Part shown: positions 31,571 through 41,853 of the stretch, in pieces | Numbering within the stretch: the stretch's first letter is position 1 | Layout of the letters: every line of letters starts with the position of its first letter | NCBI GenBank assembly: GCA_951812655.1 | Contig: OX638319.1 | Location: 1,217,620-1,281,619, forward strand | Direction: 5' to 3' | Origin: an uncultured Candidatus Nitrosopumilus sp. | Lineage (GTDB): Archaea; Thermoproteota; Nitrososphaeria; Nitrososphaerales; Nitrosopumilaceae | Length of the DNA: 64,000 bases | Notes under the pieces: model-generated | What the model saw: only the letters and a program-made list of their open reading frames with translations | Told to the model about the DNA's origin: nothing | Databases searched by the model: none | Translations under genes and position numbers: made by a program

Positions 31571-32887
31571 TCAGATGATCTCTGATCTTGCAGATTTGAT
31601 TGTCTTGATTGTCTTATGCAGCATCAGCCTGAGCTCCCTGTCGGTAATTGCCAAAGGTGGTACGAGCATCACTATGTTTCCCAGGGTTCGCAAGTAGATT
31701 CCGTGTCTTTTGCCTTCTTCGAAGAAAATCTTGTTGATCGATTTTTTCGGATGGATTGGAATTTTTCTCTTTCTGTCTTTTACCAATTCAATTCCCATGA
31801 GCATTCCTTTGTGTCTGATGTTTCCTACGACGTCAATTTTGTATATCTCGTCATAGAATTCCTCGAAAACACTTGCAGTTTTTCCTATCTTCCTGATCAA
31901 GTTATTTTTCTTATACATGGCAAGGTTTTCGTTTGCCACGGCTGCAGCCATGGGATTCCCAGTATACGTGTGACCGTGGAACAGATGTACCCAGTCGTTA
32001 AATTCTCCTAAGAACGAATCATAAATTTTCTTGTTGGCCAGCGTTGCGGCCATCGTAAGGTATCCTCCTGTAAGCATCTTTCCATATGCTACGATGTCGG
32101 GAATACTCTTTTGTTCGTCGTACTGCACCATTGATCCAAGTCTTCCAAAACCTGTTGCAATTTCATCCAGGACAAAAAGCACATCGTGCTTTTTGCACAG
32201 TCTGCTTATCTTGGACTGGAATCCTTTTGGATAAATCATCACTCCTCCTGCCATCTGTGCTCCACTTTCCATGACAAATGCCGCGATGTTGTCATTTTTA
32301 GAAAACCTGCTTTCGATTTTTTCTAGACAGTGTTCCTGATAGTCTGAAAAAGTATGGCCTTTTGGAACTCTGTATTCGTTGGGGACTGGAAACTGCACGG
32401 TGGTAAACAGCTGCTTTTTGAACTTGCCAAAAAATTCCGGAACATATCCTACAGACATTGCCCCGAACGTGTCCCCGTGATAACCGTTTTCTAGCGTTGC
32501 AATCTCTGTCTTTTTCTTGTCTCCTATGTTTTTCCAGTACTGCAGAGCCATCTTGATTGCTATCTCCATTGCAGATGATCCATTGTCAGAATAGAACACC
32601 TTGTGCATTTTTGGCGACATCTTCACTAGTGTATCTGCAAGCTTTTCTACTGGTTCGTTTGTCAGGTTAAACAGTGAAGAATGTTGAATCTTCTTGCTCT
32701 GCTTTGCAATGGCTTTGACAATCTGCGGGTTTGAATGCCCCCATACGTTGCACCACATGGATGCGACTGCATCCATCATCTTGTCGCCCTTGGAATCAAT
32801 CAACCACACTCCCTTGCCCTTGGAAATTCTATCAAAAGATTCCCATTCTTTCATCTGCGTATTTGGATGCCATACGGAACTTTTCAA
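31571..32887 (-). CDS. bioA: Adenosylmethionine-8-amino-7-oxononanoate aminotransferase
   Basis: The 438-residue class III aminotransferase converts 7-keto-8-aminopelargonate to the diamino compound using SAM as amino donor. K270 in IVAYGKMLTGGYL binds PLP, and DEIATGFGRLG holds the cofactor Asp. The opening WHPNTQMKEWESF is typical of BioA. The start is TTG at 32887, just after a TATA-like TCTTAATAAT region, so the message may be leaderless. Confidence 0.95.
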   Translation of the reverse strand: MKSSVWHPNTQMKEWESFDRISKGKGVWLIDSKGDKMMDAVASMWCNVWGHSNPQIVKAIAKQSKKIQHSSLFNLTNEPVEKLADTLVKMSPKMHKVFYSDNGSSAMEIAIKMALQYWKNIGDKKKTEIATLENGYHGDTFGAMSVGYVPEFFGKFKKQLFTTVQFPVPNEYRVPKGHTFSDYQEHCLEKIESRFSKNDNIAAFVMESGAQMAGGVMIYPKGFQSKISRLCKKHDVLFVLDEIATGFGRLGSMVQYDEQKSIPDIVAYGKMLTGGYLTMAATLANKKIYDSFLGEFNDWVHLFHGHTYTGNPMAAAVANENLAMYKKNNLIRKIGKTASVFEEFYDEIYKIDVVGNIRHKGMLMGIELVKDRKRKIPIHPKKSINKIFFEEGKRHGIYLRTLGNIVMLVPPLAITDRELRLMLHKTIKTIKSARSEII

Positions 32888-32991
32888 CGGATTTGGTAAT
32901 GTTTCAGATCTTAATAATTAACCGATTGACTTTGAGATTTTTTACAGTTTCTAAAGATTAATCAAACGACAACTGTTCAACATGAGCATTC

Positions 32992-33872
<881 letters not shown>

Positions 33873-33876
33873 TGGA

Positions 33877-34431
33877 TTAGATTCGCAGAATTTTGAATTT
33901 ATTTGAACCACCTACGTTGCTAAACTTTGCAATCTCAAAGATGATTTTTGAAAACGTGTTATCTTCTTTTGAAAGCACAAATGATTTTTTTTCCACGGGG
34001 ATGCTTCTGGATAACACCAGCCATATGTTCTCTTTTTCAGGCTGGACTTTCTCCAACTTTGCAATCTTTTCATTGATGATGTCGATGTCTGAGGACTTTG
34101 GGATGCATATCAGCAATGTCTTTTTTGGATCTTTCTCCAATGTCTTGATGTCTGGAATCACTATGTCAATTTCAATTCCTTCGTGCTCTATTTTTCTTTG
34201 ACTTGTGATGAGGGCGTTGGTTAGCAAATAATGTAGCAGTCCAGTGGCTAGGATGCCAACAGCCTCTTCTTCATCATCCATCAAAATAATTTTGTCATAG
34301 CATCTGCTAACGATATCTTCAATGATTAAGTCAAACTGCTTCTTGACAATGTGTGATGGAATCGTCTCTGATTTTTCAATTTGTTCAAACAAGTAATCTT
34401 TGATCGGATTTGCTTCTTCGTCAGGACTCAT
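33877..34431 (-). CDS. Conserved hypothetical protein converging on bioD
   Basis: A 184-residue mixed alpha/beta acidic protein. The helix LATGLLHYLLTNALIT and strands HEGIEIDIVIPDIK and KTLLICIPKS suggest a globular fold, perhaps with a nuclease-like core, but no catalytic motif can be pinned down. Lineage-specific as far as I can see. Confidence 0.6.
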   Translation of the reverse strand: MSPDEEANPIKDYLFEQIEKSETIPSHIVKKQFDLIIEDIVSRCYDKIILMDDEEEAVGILATGLLHYLLTNALITSQRKIEHEGIEIDIVIPDIKTLEKDPKKTLLICIPKSSDIDIINEKIAKLEKVQPEKENIWLVLSRSIPVEKKSFVLSKEDNTFSKIIFEIAKFSNVGGSNKFKILRI

Positions 34432-34585
34432 ATTTTTCCATTCTCAAAACCACATTTATATGAAAATCCCGTGGGACAGACATTCAATTCCAATACGTGT
34501 GATTTGCTTGTTAATTTCTTAAATTCTGGCGTATATATGTGCCAAAAAGTTAATTGCTGATGCAGGATGGTGTCACTGATAGAAT

Positions 34586-34822
34586 TTGAAATGCAAACAT
34601 TGCGATGAGACGTTTGTTGATGACGAGAATGTGATTGTCCACTATGTAGCGCATCAAAAATCACATCATAAAGACAAGATGACAGTTGAAGAAAAAATAT
34701 TTGAGAATTTTAGGAAAAAAATGATCAAGCAAAAAGATGAATATGAAAAGTCAAAGGAAGAAATGGGTGATTCGGATCTTATATTCAATACAAAAGAAAG
34801 GGATTTGCATAATCGGAACTGA
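34586..34822 (+). CDS. C2H2 zinc-finger protein with charged helical tail
   Basis: The 78-residue product (TTG start) has one finger, C3-x2-C6-x12-H19-x3-H23 (CKHCDETFVDDENVIVHYVA then H), followed by His/Lys-rich linker and a long Lys/Glu helix (about 33-65). Single-finger archaeal proteins of this type may regulate transcription or bind RNA. It heads a run of unknown plus-strand genes. Confidence 0.75.
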   Translation: MKCKHCDETFVDDENVIVHYVAHQKSHHKDKMTVEEKIFENFRKKMIKQKDEYEKSKEEMGDSDLIFNTKERDLHNRN

Positions 34823-34921
34823 TTTCATCATTTACATACTCTTAAGTTCGCAATTATCGTAGGTTATTTCTGACCACTCATAAAAGTCGAAAAATCATAA
34901 AGGATTTTTTTGACAAAGCGG

Positions 34922-35506
34922 ATGCAAAAAACCTCAGTGTACAAAGACATTTCAAAATTTCCAGAGATTACAAAACAGATCATTAAAAATCGCAAGGAAG
35001 AAACGCAAACATTCGATGACTTCAACAACGTTTTCCAAGATCCTAAAAAACTCATCACCATGACCGGCTTTGTCTTAAAGAAATTCAACATAGATGAAAT
35101 TTCAACTTCTAGAATGATGTCCAAATTTTTTATTTTTCATGGACTGAATCGTCTTGAAACTTGTGCATGTGTTTTAAGAGAATTTGTTAATCCCTCCAAA
35201 AAAATTGGCAAGAAAAGGATTAAGGTGACACAAAATACTCCTCTGCGTCAGTTGGTTCTTGGAGTTTCGCAGGAATTGGGAATGGCCGAATTTGAAGTGT
35301 TGTTTCCCTTGCAATTGCACGCGATAGCACAAAGTGGTACGTGGTATTTTAAAAATGACGGGATATCTTTCATTGATGAAGATGGAAACGGAAATTCCAT
35401 TACTCAGAAGGACTTCACAGAACTGATTGGCAAATTCGATTCAAATTTTTCTGAGATCATTGAAGAATGGAAAAGACGAAATGCAAAACAAGAAAATTTG
35501 ATTTAA
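34922..35506 (+). CDS. Conserved thaumarchaeal hypothetical protein
   Basis: About 194 residues from the ATG at 34922 (a TTG at 34910 is alternative). It is mainly helical, with segments TRMMSKFFIFHGLNRLETCA-like Cys-containing helix, then PLRQLVLGVSQELGMAEFEV, and an acidic strand-turn DGISFIDEDGNGNSITQ. No signal peptide or known domain. Confidence 0.6.
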   Translation: MQKTSVYKDISKFPEITKQIIKNRKEETQTFDDFNNVFQDPKKLITMTGFVLKKFNIDEISTSRMMSKFFIFHGLNRLETCACVLREFVNPSKKIGKKRIKVTQNTPLRQLVLGVSQELGMAEFEVLFPLQLHAIAQSGTWYFKNDGISFIDEDGNGNSITQKDFTELIGKFDSNFSEIIEEWKRRNAKQENLI

Positions 35507-35620
35507 TTACAACTTGAAATAATATCTGCATCCCGGTTCCTCAGGTCTGACAAGTCAGGTTTGACATGTGCCAACATGCGTCAACCCATACGCTTAAGTC
35601 TGTAGAGTAAAAAAATAAGT

Positions 35621-35938
35621 ATGACAAAATCTTTGGGGGATTTCAACATTGAAAGATCATCGTCATCTGATTCAAAAAACATTACGTGGTCACAAAAAAC
35701 GCCTACCGAAGAAAAAAAATCAAGAAAGAAAGATTCTCACAAGACGTCAAAAAGCACATCTGCGACAAATATCATATATGCTGAATTAGAAGAAGAACCT
35801 TTCTCAGAAAAACTATTCGTTATTGAGCATGCTGTAGGTGCTGACAAGACCAAAAAGAAAAACCTTGAACGAAAATTTGAAAATTCCTCGGCATCGAATT
35901 GTAATATTCAGCAGGGGTTCAAGAGACCTTCTAGATGA
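35621..35938 (+). CDS. Lys/Ser-rich low-complexity protein
   Basis: The 105-residue frame has a disordered Lys/Ser-rich half (about 10-48) and a shorter structured-looking segment (TNIIYAELEEEPFSEKLFVI). The four-base overlap with the next gene (ATGA at 35935) supports translation. Function unknown. Confidence 0.5.
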   Translation: MTKSLGDFNIERSSSSDSKNITWSQKTPTEEKKSRKKDSHKTSKSTSATNIIYAELEEEPFSEKLFVIEHAVGADKTKKKNLERKFENSSASNCNIQQGFKRPSR

Positions 35939-36186
35939 TAGTCAATCCTAAAAATTGTGATGGTTTTGATGTTTGCAGATTAGATTATAATGTATGGGAC
36001 ACGTTGAGAAATGAAATGGCCGAGAATGCAGAAATTCCCTCCAAAGAAGAAATTCTCAAAAACATGGCAAGGCACCTTCAAACAAACATGCAAGATGGCG
36101 AGGAAGTGTTACTAAGAACGTATGAACTGGCTTTCATCAAGGGAAAGATGGCGGGTCTTGCTGAGGCCCGGAGCAAAAGATCCTAA
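35935..36186 (+). CDS. Small hypothetical helical protein
   Basis: An 83-residue acidic helical protein (CDGFDVCRLDYNVWDTLRNE, then EEILKNMARHLQTNMQDGEE). It overlaps the stop of the previous gene by four bases and precedes the gene at 36208 by 21 bases, so the three probably form one transcript. Confidence 0.6.
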   Translation: MIVNPKNCDGFDVCRLDYNVWDTLRNEMAENAEIPSKEEILKNMARHLQTNMQDGEEVLLRTYELAFIKGKMAGLAEARSKRS

Positions 36187-36207
36187 TAATTTGGCTGTGT
36201 GTAACTG

Positions 36208-36369
36208 ATGGCGGACAAAAAATCTTTGGTTTATTTCATTTTGACCGATAACATGATTCACGTGGTAAAAGACGGAGTCAGAATTTGCACAGGCAAGTCT
36301 GACTCAAATGTGCGATATGATCCTAGCGCAAATCTGTTTGCTATGTACTGTCCTAAATGTCAAGGTTGA
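36208..36369 (+). CDS. 53-residue hypothetical protein with C-terminal CxxC
   Basis: The ORF starts MADKKSLVYFILTDNMIHVV and ends in YCPKCQG. C27, C49 and C52 are present, so a partial metal site is possible. It is the last gene of a small plus-strand cluster and is convergent with the HMG-CoA synthase gene. Confidence 0.5.
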   Translation: MADKKSLVYFILTDNMIHVVKDGVRICTGKSDSNVRYDPSANLFAMYCPKCQG

Positions 36370-36433
36370 AAACTCTCTTGATTGCATATGAAAATTGCTA
36401 GATGACTCTGATTGTGTTTGCTTTCATGCCTGA

Positions 36434-37828
36434 TCATTCGTTGAACACGTAACGCCTTTCTCCTCTGTTCTCTTTTTCGGTTTGAACATCCACCAAAACA
36501 AATTCTTTGTTCGTGTGCACCATGGATTCTTCTGGAGATAGTTTGTTTTCATGCAATTCTTCGTACTCTTCCCATGTGAGTTTTCTTCGGTTTCCAATCT
36601 CTGCCTCCAAATCCATCCGACCCACTATGTCTTTGAAGTTCGGTTGAACTATTCCGCTGAACACCATCGCGCTACTTCCGCTTCCGTACGATCCAAATCC
36701 TATCCTTTTTCCCTCAAGGTCTATTCCCTTTTTGTGTTCAAATTCTAGACTGCTTCTGAATCCCAGATACAGTGATGCAGTATACAGGTTGCCAATCATA
36801 GAAGATGCGATAAGAGAGCTAGAAAGCTTTGATTCGTAGATCTCCTGATATTCTGGAGTCTTGGTAAACATTTTGGTAAACTCATGATCCTTTGCCATGA
36901 ACTCGTTATCTCCGAGAACCGACTCTATGGTTCCGCGTGGATCTTTTGGTATTGGCTCGTTCATCTCTATGTCGCTCAGTATTTTTTTCCATCTCGGTAG
37001 CTGTCTCCACTCATGTCTCACTAGGTATGCCAATGCCTTCTTTCCCATGTTACTGTAAGGCAAGTGCATGTTGATGTAGTCCATGTGATCCAATATGGTC
37101 TCGTCGTCTCCCATTTTGATCAAACCCGTAGATAGCACTTTCTTCTTGTATGCTTCGAGTGCCTTTCTGACTTGAATCATGTAAAGCAAATTAGAATATT
37201 GTCCGTGTACAATTGGTGTCTCTTTTCCGAATGGTCTGTAAAAGTCATATTCGTCTTTGATTGACGTGGATGTGACTTTGGGGTCAAATGCCAACAGTCT
37301 TGGATTGTCATTCAGGAGCATCACCACTGCACCCGCACCCTGCGTCATTTCTCCGCTGGAGCCCATGTCATATTTTGCAATATCTGAAACCACGACCAGT
37401 GCATACTTTCCTTCTGCCTCGCCTGCTCTGATCCAGTTGGTATTATCATAAAGTGCATAAGATCCGCTTACGCATGCAAATTTTGTCTCCACTCCCCCAC
37501 AGTGCTCAAATGCACCTTGACCATAAACTTGCTCAAGCATTCCCACGACATACGAGTTCATTGCCTTTGATTCATCAAAAGCTGATTCAGTTGAAATGTA
37601 TAATCTTCCTATGTCTTCTGGTGAGAGCTTGTTCTTTTGCATGATTTGTAAACATGCGTTTGCAGCTAGACATGCAGGATCTTGATTTGCATCTACTATT
37701 GCCATCTGAGAAACACCCAAACCTTTTTGCAGTTTTACCGGATCCAATCCTCGGTTAACTGCAAAGTCTGATGCATCAATATACAATCGTGGAATGTATA
37801 TCGCTATGTCGTCAATCCCTGCTGCCAT
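36434..37828 (-). CDS. Hydroxymethylglutaryl-CoA synthase
   Basis: The 464-residue thiolase-fold enzyme makes HMG-CoA from acetyl-CoA and acetoacetyl-CoA for the mevalonate route to archaeal lipids. The catalytic triad can be read: E81 in YISTESAFDESKA, C119 in TKFACVSGSYAL, and H255 in INMHLPYSNMGKKA. This is closer to the bacterial/eukaryotic MvaS type than to the short archaeal HMGS that works with a DUF35 partner. It is monocistronic. Confidence 0.92.
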   Translation of the reverse strand: MAAGIDDIAIYIPRLYIDASDFAVNRGLDPVKLQKGLGVSQMAIVDANQDPACLAANACLQIMQKNKLSPEDIGRLYISTESAFDESKAMNSYVVGMLEQVYGQGAFEHCGGVETKFACVSGSYALYDNTNWIRAGEAEGKYALVVVSDIAKYDMGSSGEMTQGAGAVVMLLNDNPRLLAFDPKVTSTSIKDEYDFYRPFGKETPIVHGQYSNLLYMIQVRKALEAYKKKVLSTGLIKMGDDETILDHMDYINMHLPYSNMGKKALAYLVRHEWRQLPRWKKILSDIEMNEPIPKDPRGTIESVLGDNEFMAKDHEFTKMFTKTPEYQEIYESKLSSSLIASSMIGNLYTASLYLGFRSSLEFEHKKGIDLEGKRIGFGSYGSGSSAMVFSGIVQPNFKDIVGRMDLEAEIGNRRKLTWEEYEELHENKLSPEESMVHTNKEFVLVDVQTEKENRGERRYVFNE

Positions 37829-37939
37829 AAGCTAGCTCCCGGAAATTCATTAATAAGGATATTGGGTAAATTCTAGATGACTGGGAAGGAAATTTTTGTT
37901 TTTCCTACGGATGAGTCTCTACTTTTCTGATCGGTTGGA

Positions 37940-38644
37940 TTATTTCTTGAGTTCCTCTTCAAATATTCTCTCAAACACTTCCAGAGGTTGAGCTCCGAAA
38001 AGTTTGGTAGTCTTTCCATCTGGACCGATCACAAAAAATGCAGGAGTGCCTGTTAATCCCAATTTCCCTGCATCCTCGTTGCTTGCAAGTATTATTTTGG
38101 AATGCTGCCCATCTGACATGCATTTGGACCATCTATCCATTTCCAACCCTATCTCCTGTGCAAACATGGTCAGATTGCTAGATGATGCCCAGCCGTTGTT
38201 TTCGCCGTTCCAGTTGGAGTATAGAATGTCGTGATATTCCCAGAACATTCCCTGATCGTTTGCACAATGAGAACCATGTGACGCATTGATTGAGTCTGGA
38301 CCTATGATGTTATAGTCCTTGAAAATCATCTTCACTTTTCCTGTCTTTACATACTTTTCTACAATGTCGTGCTCAGTAGACTTAAAAAAAACATTGCAAA
38401 AGTGACACTGATAGTCCCCAAACTCAACAAGCGTGATTGGCGCATCAGCATTTCCCAGTACTGGGGAACCGTTTGCCAGGAAGGTATTCATTGTGATTTT
38501 GGGGGGTCCAGTTTGTTGAACGCTTGGGGGATCTTCAATTGAAAGCTCTGCTGGTTCTGAAATACCATTAAACGAAATAAATGCGATAATGATTGCCGCT
38601 GATGCAATCCCTGCACCAATTGCCAGAGAAGGTCCATGAATCAA
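37940..38644 (-). CDS. Membrane-anchored DsbA-family thiol-disulfide protein
   Basis: The 234-residue protein has an N-terminal membrane anchor (about 5-25), then a DsbA-like thioredoxin fold with C80-H-F-C83 in LVEFGDYQCHFCNVFF and the cis-Pro loop GLTGTPAFFVIG. It probably forms or shuffles disulfides outside the cell. Thaumarchaea carry several such proteins. It complements the CcdA/TlpA pair at 27.3-29.2 kb. Confidence 0.9.
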   Translation of the reverse strand: MIHGPSLAIGAGIASAAIIIAFISFNGISEPAELSIEDPPSVQQTGPPKITMNTFLANGSPVLGNADAPITLVEFGDYQCHFCNVFFKSTEHDIVEKYVKTGKVKMIFKDYNIIGPDSINASHGSHCANDQGMFWEYHDILYSNWNGENNGWASSSNLTMFAQEIGLEMDRWSKCMSDGQHSKIILASNEDAGKLGLTGTPAFFVIGPDGKTTKLFGAQPLEVFERIFEEELKK

Positions 38645-38870
38645 TGACGTTTATTTTTTTTTAACACATTTAGTCCTTTGTGATTTGTCGGTATTTTTGA
38701 ATGCAGTGTATTAATTGTGGTTGTCTCTGCAATGTTTTTTGAAATATGTTTTCTTGGACTGCCCATCAACTTTGTTTTTTAATTTGAAAATGCATATGAA
38801 GTAAAAATTGTTCATAATGAGCTATCATATATTTAGAAAAGATTATCTGTATGTCCATACATAGATGTAT

Positions 38871-39164
38871 TCACTTTTCATAGTATTCTACGGGATGTGT
38901 AAATTGTCTGTTGTAGTCAACTTCGTTCCAGAATTTTTCCTCGTCAATGTCTCTTCCTTCATCAATCCAAACAGTTAGAACTTTCTGCATAAACATTTGT
39001 GTGCTCTGATCAATTTGAGGCCTGCTTCCCGTCTCTCGCTCGATTCTATCTCGCTCCTCCTTGAATTTTTTTAAAAGTTTTTTGATATGTTTACCATTCA
39101 TCTGTGCTGCCTTTTCTCTCTTGGCAGATTCAATATCCCTCTTAAAATTTGACAAAAATCCCAT
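38871..39164 (-). CDS. Hypothetical charged helical protein
   Basis: The 97-residue protein is Lys/Arg/Glu-rich at the start (FKRDIESAKREKAAQMNGKH) with a coiled-coil-like helix (about 8-45), and more globular toward the C-terminus (VWIDEGRDIDEEKFWNEVDY). No known domain. Confidence 0.6.
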   Translation of the reverse strand: MGFLSNFKRDIESAKREKAAQMNGKHIKKLLKKFKEERDRIERETGSRPQIDQSTQMFMQKVLTVWIDEGRDIDEEKFWNEVDYNRQFTHPVEYYEK

Positions 39165-39408
39165 ATGTTGAGTTTAAAATTATTGAATTTAAAGAATTGA
39201 TGATTTTTTGATTTTTTATTGTCATGCACATGTGATTTTTTCTGATCGTATTTCTTGATGTTCTAGTTTTGTTTAAAGATTTTTTGTTGAATATTCTTGT
39301 TGTTAGTTTTGACGGATGTGGAAAAAATTGGAATTGTCTTCCGTATTTTCTGCTCACTTGTCAGGAATACCTTAAAAACTAAATAAATGGGTCAATTATA
39401 GCAAAATT

Positions 39409-40461
39409 ATGAAGAAGATTTTTGTTAATGGTTATGGTTCAATTGGTAGCAGAATTGTCTCTTTTTTAAAAGATGATCCTGAAATTCAAGTGATTGGTGT
39501 TGGGAAATATTCTCCTGATTCAAAGGTTGAGGAAGCAATCTCAAAAGGCCTGGGAGTATATGTTCCTGAAAAAAAGATGGATGACTTTTCAGATTTTAAA
39601 ATTTCAGGAACCCTTGAATCTGCATTAGACGAATGTGATTTGGTTATTGATGCAGCGCCTGGAGGTCATGGATATAAAAATAAGAAAAATCTCTATGAGC
39701 CAAAAAATATTCCCGTAATCTATCAGGGTGGTGAATCCACTACAGGCGACTCTGCTGTTTCAGACCTGTTGTTTAACTCTAGGGCCAATTATGATCAGGC
39801 ATTGGGAAAACATCATGTCATGCAAGGTAGCTGCAATGTTACTGGCATGGGACGTATCCTTGAACCTTTGAGAGACAAATTTGGGGACCAATTGATAAGA
39901 TTTGATGTTACACTTGTAAGGAGATGGGCAGACATAGAACAGACTGAAAAGAAGTTATCTGATACTATTGAAATGACAGAGAAACCACACCACGGTGATG
40001 ATGTAAAGCTCTATTTTGGAAAAGATGCGCCTCTGTACGTTCGTGCCATTAAGATTCCTACAAGACAAATGCACTTACATATAATGGATGTACGATTCAA
40101 AGGCACTGCACCAAAACCCTCTGAAATTCATGAGTTGTTTACAAACGAATTCGGTGTTGCGACCTTGTGGACTGCAAAGGGAACAAAAGATGTAAGAGAC
40201 TATGCTCAAACCATGGGCTTCAACTTCACCGACACCAACATGATACACATTCACGCAAACATGACTGTCTCAATCGGAGATACTGTCCAAATGATGTACT
40301 CTGATGATCAAACTGGAATTGTAATTCCTGAAAACCATATGTTGATGCAGGCAATGCTGTTTGGAAAATCTTACCAAGATGCATTCAATCATACTGAGTC
40401 TATCTTCAACATGAGAGAGAAAAAGCAAAAGTTAGAAGCCCATTTTGCAAAAACAGATTAG
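39409..40461 (+). CDS. gap: Archaeal type II glyceraldehyde-3-phosphate dehydrogenase
   Basis: The 350-residue protein has the NAD(P)-binding Rossmann motif VNGYGSIGSRIV and catalytic C142 in QGSCNVTGMGRI, both in the archaeal type. It interconverts glyceraldehyde-3-phosphate and 1,3-bisphosphoglycerate, here mainly in gluconeogenesis. A TATA-like CTTAAAAAC about 34 bp upstream suggests a very short leader. Its stop overlaps the convergent CBS-protein stop by four bases. Confidence 0.95.
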   Translation: MKKIFVNGYGSIGSRIVSFLKDDPEIQVIGVGKYSPDSKVEEAISKGLGVYVPEKKMDDFSDFKISGTLESALDECDLVIDAAPGGHGYKNKKNLYEPKNIPVIYQGGESTTGDSAVSDLLFNSRANYDQALGKHHVMQGSCNVTGMGRILEPLRDKFGDQLIRFDVTLVRRWADIEQTEKKLSDTIEMTEKPHHGDDVKLYFGKDAPLYVRAIKIPTRQMHLHIMDVRFKGTAPKPSEIHELFTNEFGVATLWTAKGTKDVRDYAQTMGFNFTDTNMIHIHANMTVSIGDTVQMMYSDDQTGIVIPENHMLMQAMLFGKSYQDAFNHTESIFNMREKKQKLEAHFAKTD

Positions 40462-41711
40462 CCGTTTACTTTCTCAATTCTGATTTTCTTCGGAATGTTC
40501 TTTGATACTTTTTCTACCACTATTCTCAAATTGTCAATTTCCACCTTGTCCCCTTCTTGAGGTATGTCCTGCAGTCTTTCATGCAGTAAGCCGTTGAGTG
40601 ATGCGTAATCATCTCCTTCGGGAACTTTTGCATCGAATATTTCATTAATCGTGTCGATTTCTATGTCTCCGTTTGTGATGATTGTATCATGATCAACCCT
40701 TTCGTATTCTGCCTGTCTTGTCAGGTCTGTTTCGTCCTCAATTTCTCCCACTATCTCTTCTAGCAGATCCTCCAGCGTGACAAGGCCTTCGACCCCGCCA
40801 TGCTCGTCGACGACTATTGCCATGTGCGTCTTTCTCCCCTTCATTTCCTTTAACAGTGCACTGACCATTTTTTCCTGTGATGCAAAAACGGCATTTCTTG
40901 CTATTTGTTCTAGACTGACCATTTTGTTATCCATTTCCAGTTCTTTGAGAACATCTCTGACGTGAATAAATCCGACAATGTCATCACTGGAATCTCCGTA
41001 AATTGGTATTCTTGAATGCCCACTTTGATTGATTTGTGGCAATGCTTCAAAAAGCAACATCTTGGAATTTAACGAAAACATCTTCGTTCTCGGAGTCATT
41101 ACGGAACGAATTACCGTGTCATCGAACTTGAGAGCGCCGTGAACTAGTTCCATCTCGTCCTTCTCAATTGCTTTTTCTTCCAGGCCCTGGTCAATGACTC
41201 CTTTGATCTCCTCTTCTGTAATGGGGGGAGGCGTGTTGCTGCTTCCAGTCAATTTCACCACTCCTTTTGTAATAATCTCAAAAAATTTTACGACTGGATA
41301 AAACACGTAGCTGAATGCAAGCAGTACCGGTGCATATTTCAAAGCTACCTTGGTAGAGTTTGCGTTGCAGTATGTTTTTGGTGTGATTTCTCCAAAGACC
41401 AGGATCAAAAATGTCATGATTCCTACTGCAATTCCCAACCCTTCATTTCCAAATAGTCTGATTGCCAAACTTGTGGCCAGTGCTGAAGCCCCAACGTTTA
41501 CCAGATTGTTTCCAAGGTTCACACTGGACATCATCCAGCTTGGATTGGTCTTCAACTTGTAAAGTGCCTTGGAGCCTTTTCTCCCTTCGTTGAACAGCTG
41601 AATCACTTTGGATTTTCTAATTCCTACGAGGGCTACTTCCAACCCACTAAAAAAACCAGATAGGCCAATCAGCACAGTCAGCGCTGTTATTTCGACCCAC
41701 AAGTCTACCAT
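40458..41711 (-). CDS. CNNM/CorC-family membrane protein (DUF21, CBS pair, CorC_HlyC)
   Basis: About 417 residues from MVDLW; an upstream Met (41723) is alternative. An N-terminal DUF21 domain with four hydrophobic segments (about 5-150) is followed by two CBS domains (about 205-325, including VMTPRTKMFSLNSKM and VVDEHGGVEGLVTLEDLLEE) and a C-terminal CorC_HlyC domain (about 340-415). CNNM proteins export or sense magnesium; some archaeal homologues transport Mg2+. It is convergent with gap. Confidence 0.9.
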   Translation of the reverse strand: MVDLWVEITALTVLIGLSGFFSGLEVALVGIRKSKVIQLFNEGRKGSKALYKLKTNPSWMMSSVNLGNNLVNVGASALATSLAIRLFGNEGLGIAVGIMTFLILVFGEITPKTYCNANSTKVALKYAPVLLAFSYVFYPVVKFFEIITKGVVKLTGSSNTPPPITEEEIKGVIDQGLEEKAIEKDEMELVHGALKFDDTVIRSVMTPRTKMFSLNSKMLLFEALPQINQSGHSRIPIYGDSSDDIVGFIHVRDVLKELEMDNKMVSLEQIARNAVFASQEKMVSALLKEMKGRKTHMAIVVDEHGGVEGLVTLEDLLEEIVGEIEDETDLTRQAEYERVDHDTIITNGDIEIDTINEIFDAKVPEGDDYASLNGLLHERLQDIPQEGDKVEIDNLRIVVEKVSKNIPKKIRIEKVNG

Positions 41712-41853
41712 GATATGCTCCATGATATTTTTTCAATTCTTGATCTTTTGCTCATTTAGTTATTTTGCACCATCTTTTGGCTAAAACTCATTAACAAAAC
41801 ATCGATTTAAGGCTTAAGATAAGATGGCAGGCCTAACAACCAAAAAAACCACG

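Noticed and set aside
36434-37828. Thiolase-like KAS III rather than HMG-CoA synthase
   Set aside because: Glu, Cys and His positions and the 464-residue length fit HMG-CoA synthase.
38701-38742. Cys-rich 13-codon ORF (MQCINCGCLCNVF)
   Set aside because: Too short to separate from chance, although the Cys spacing is striking.
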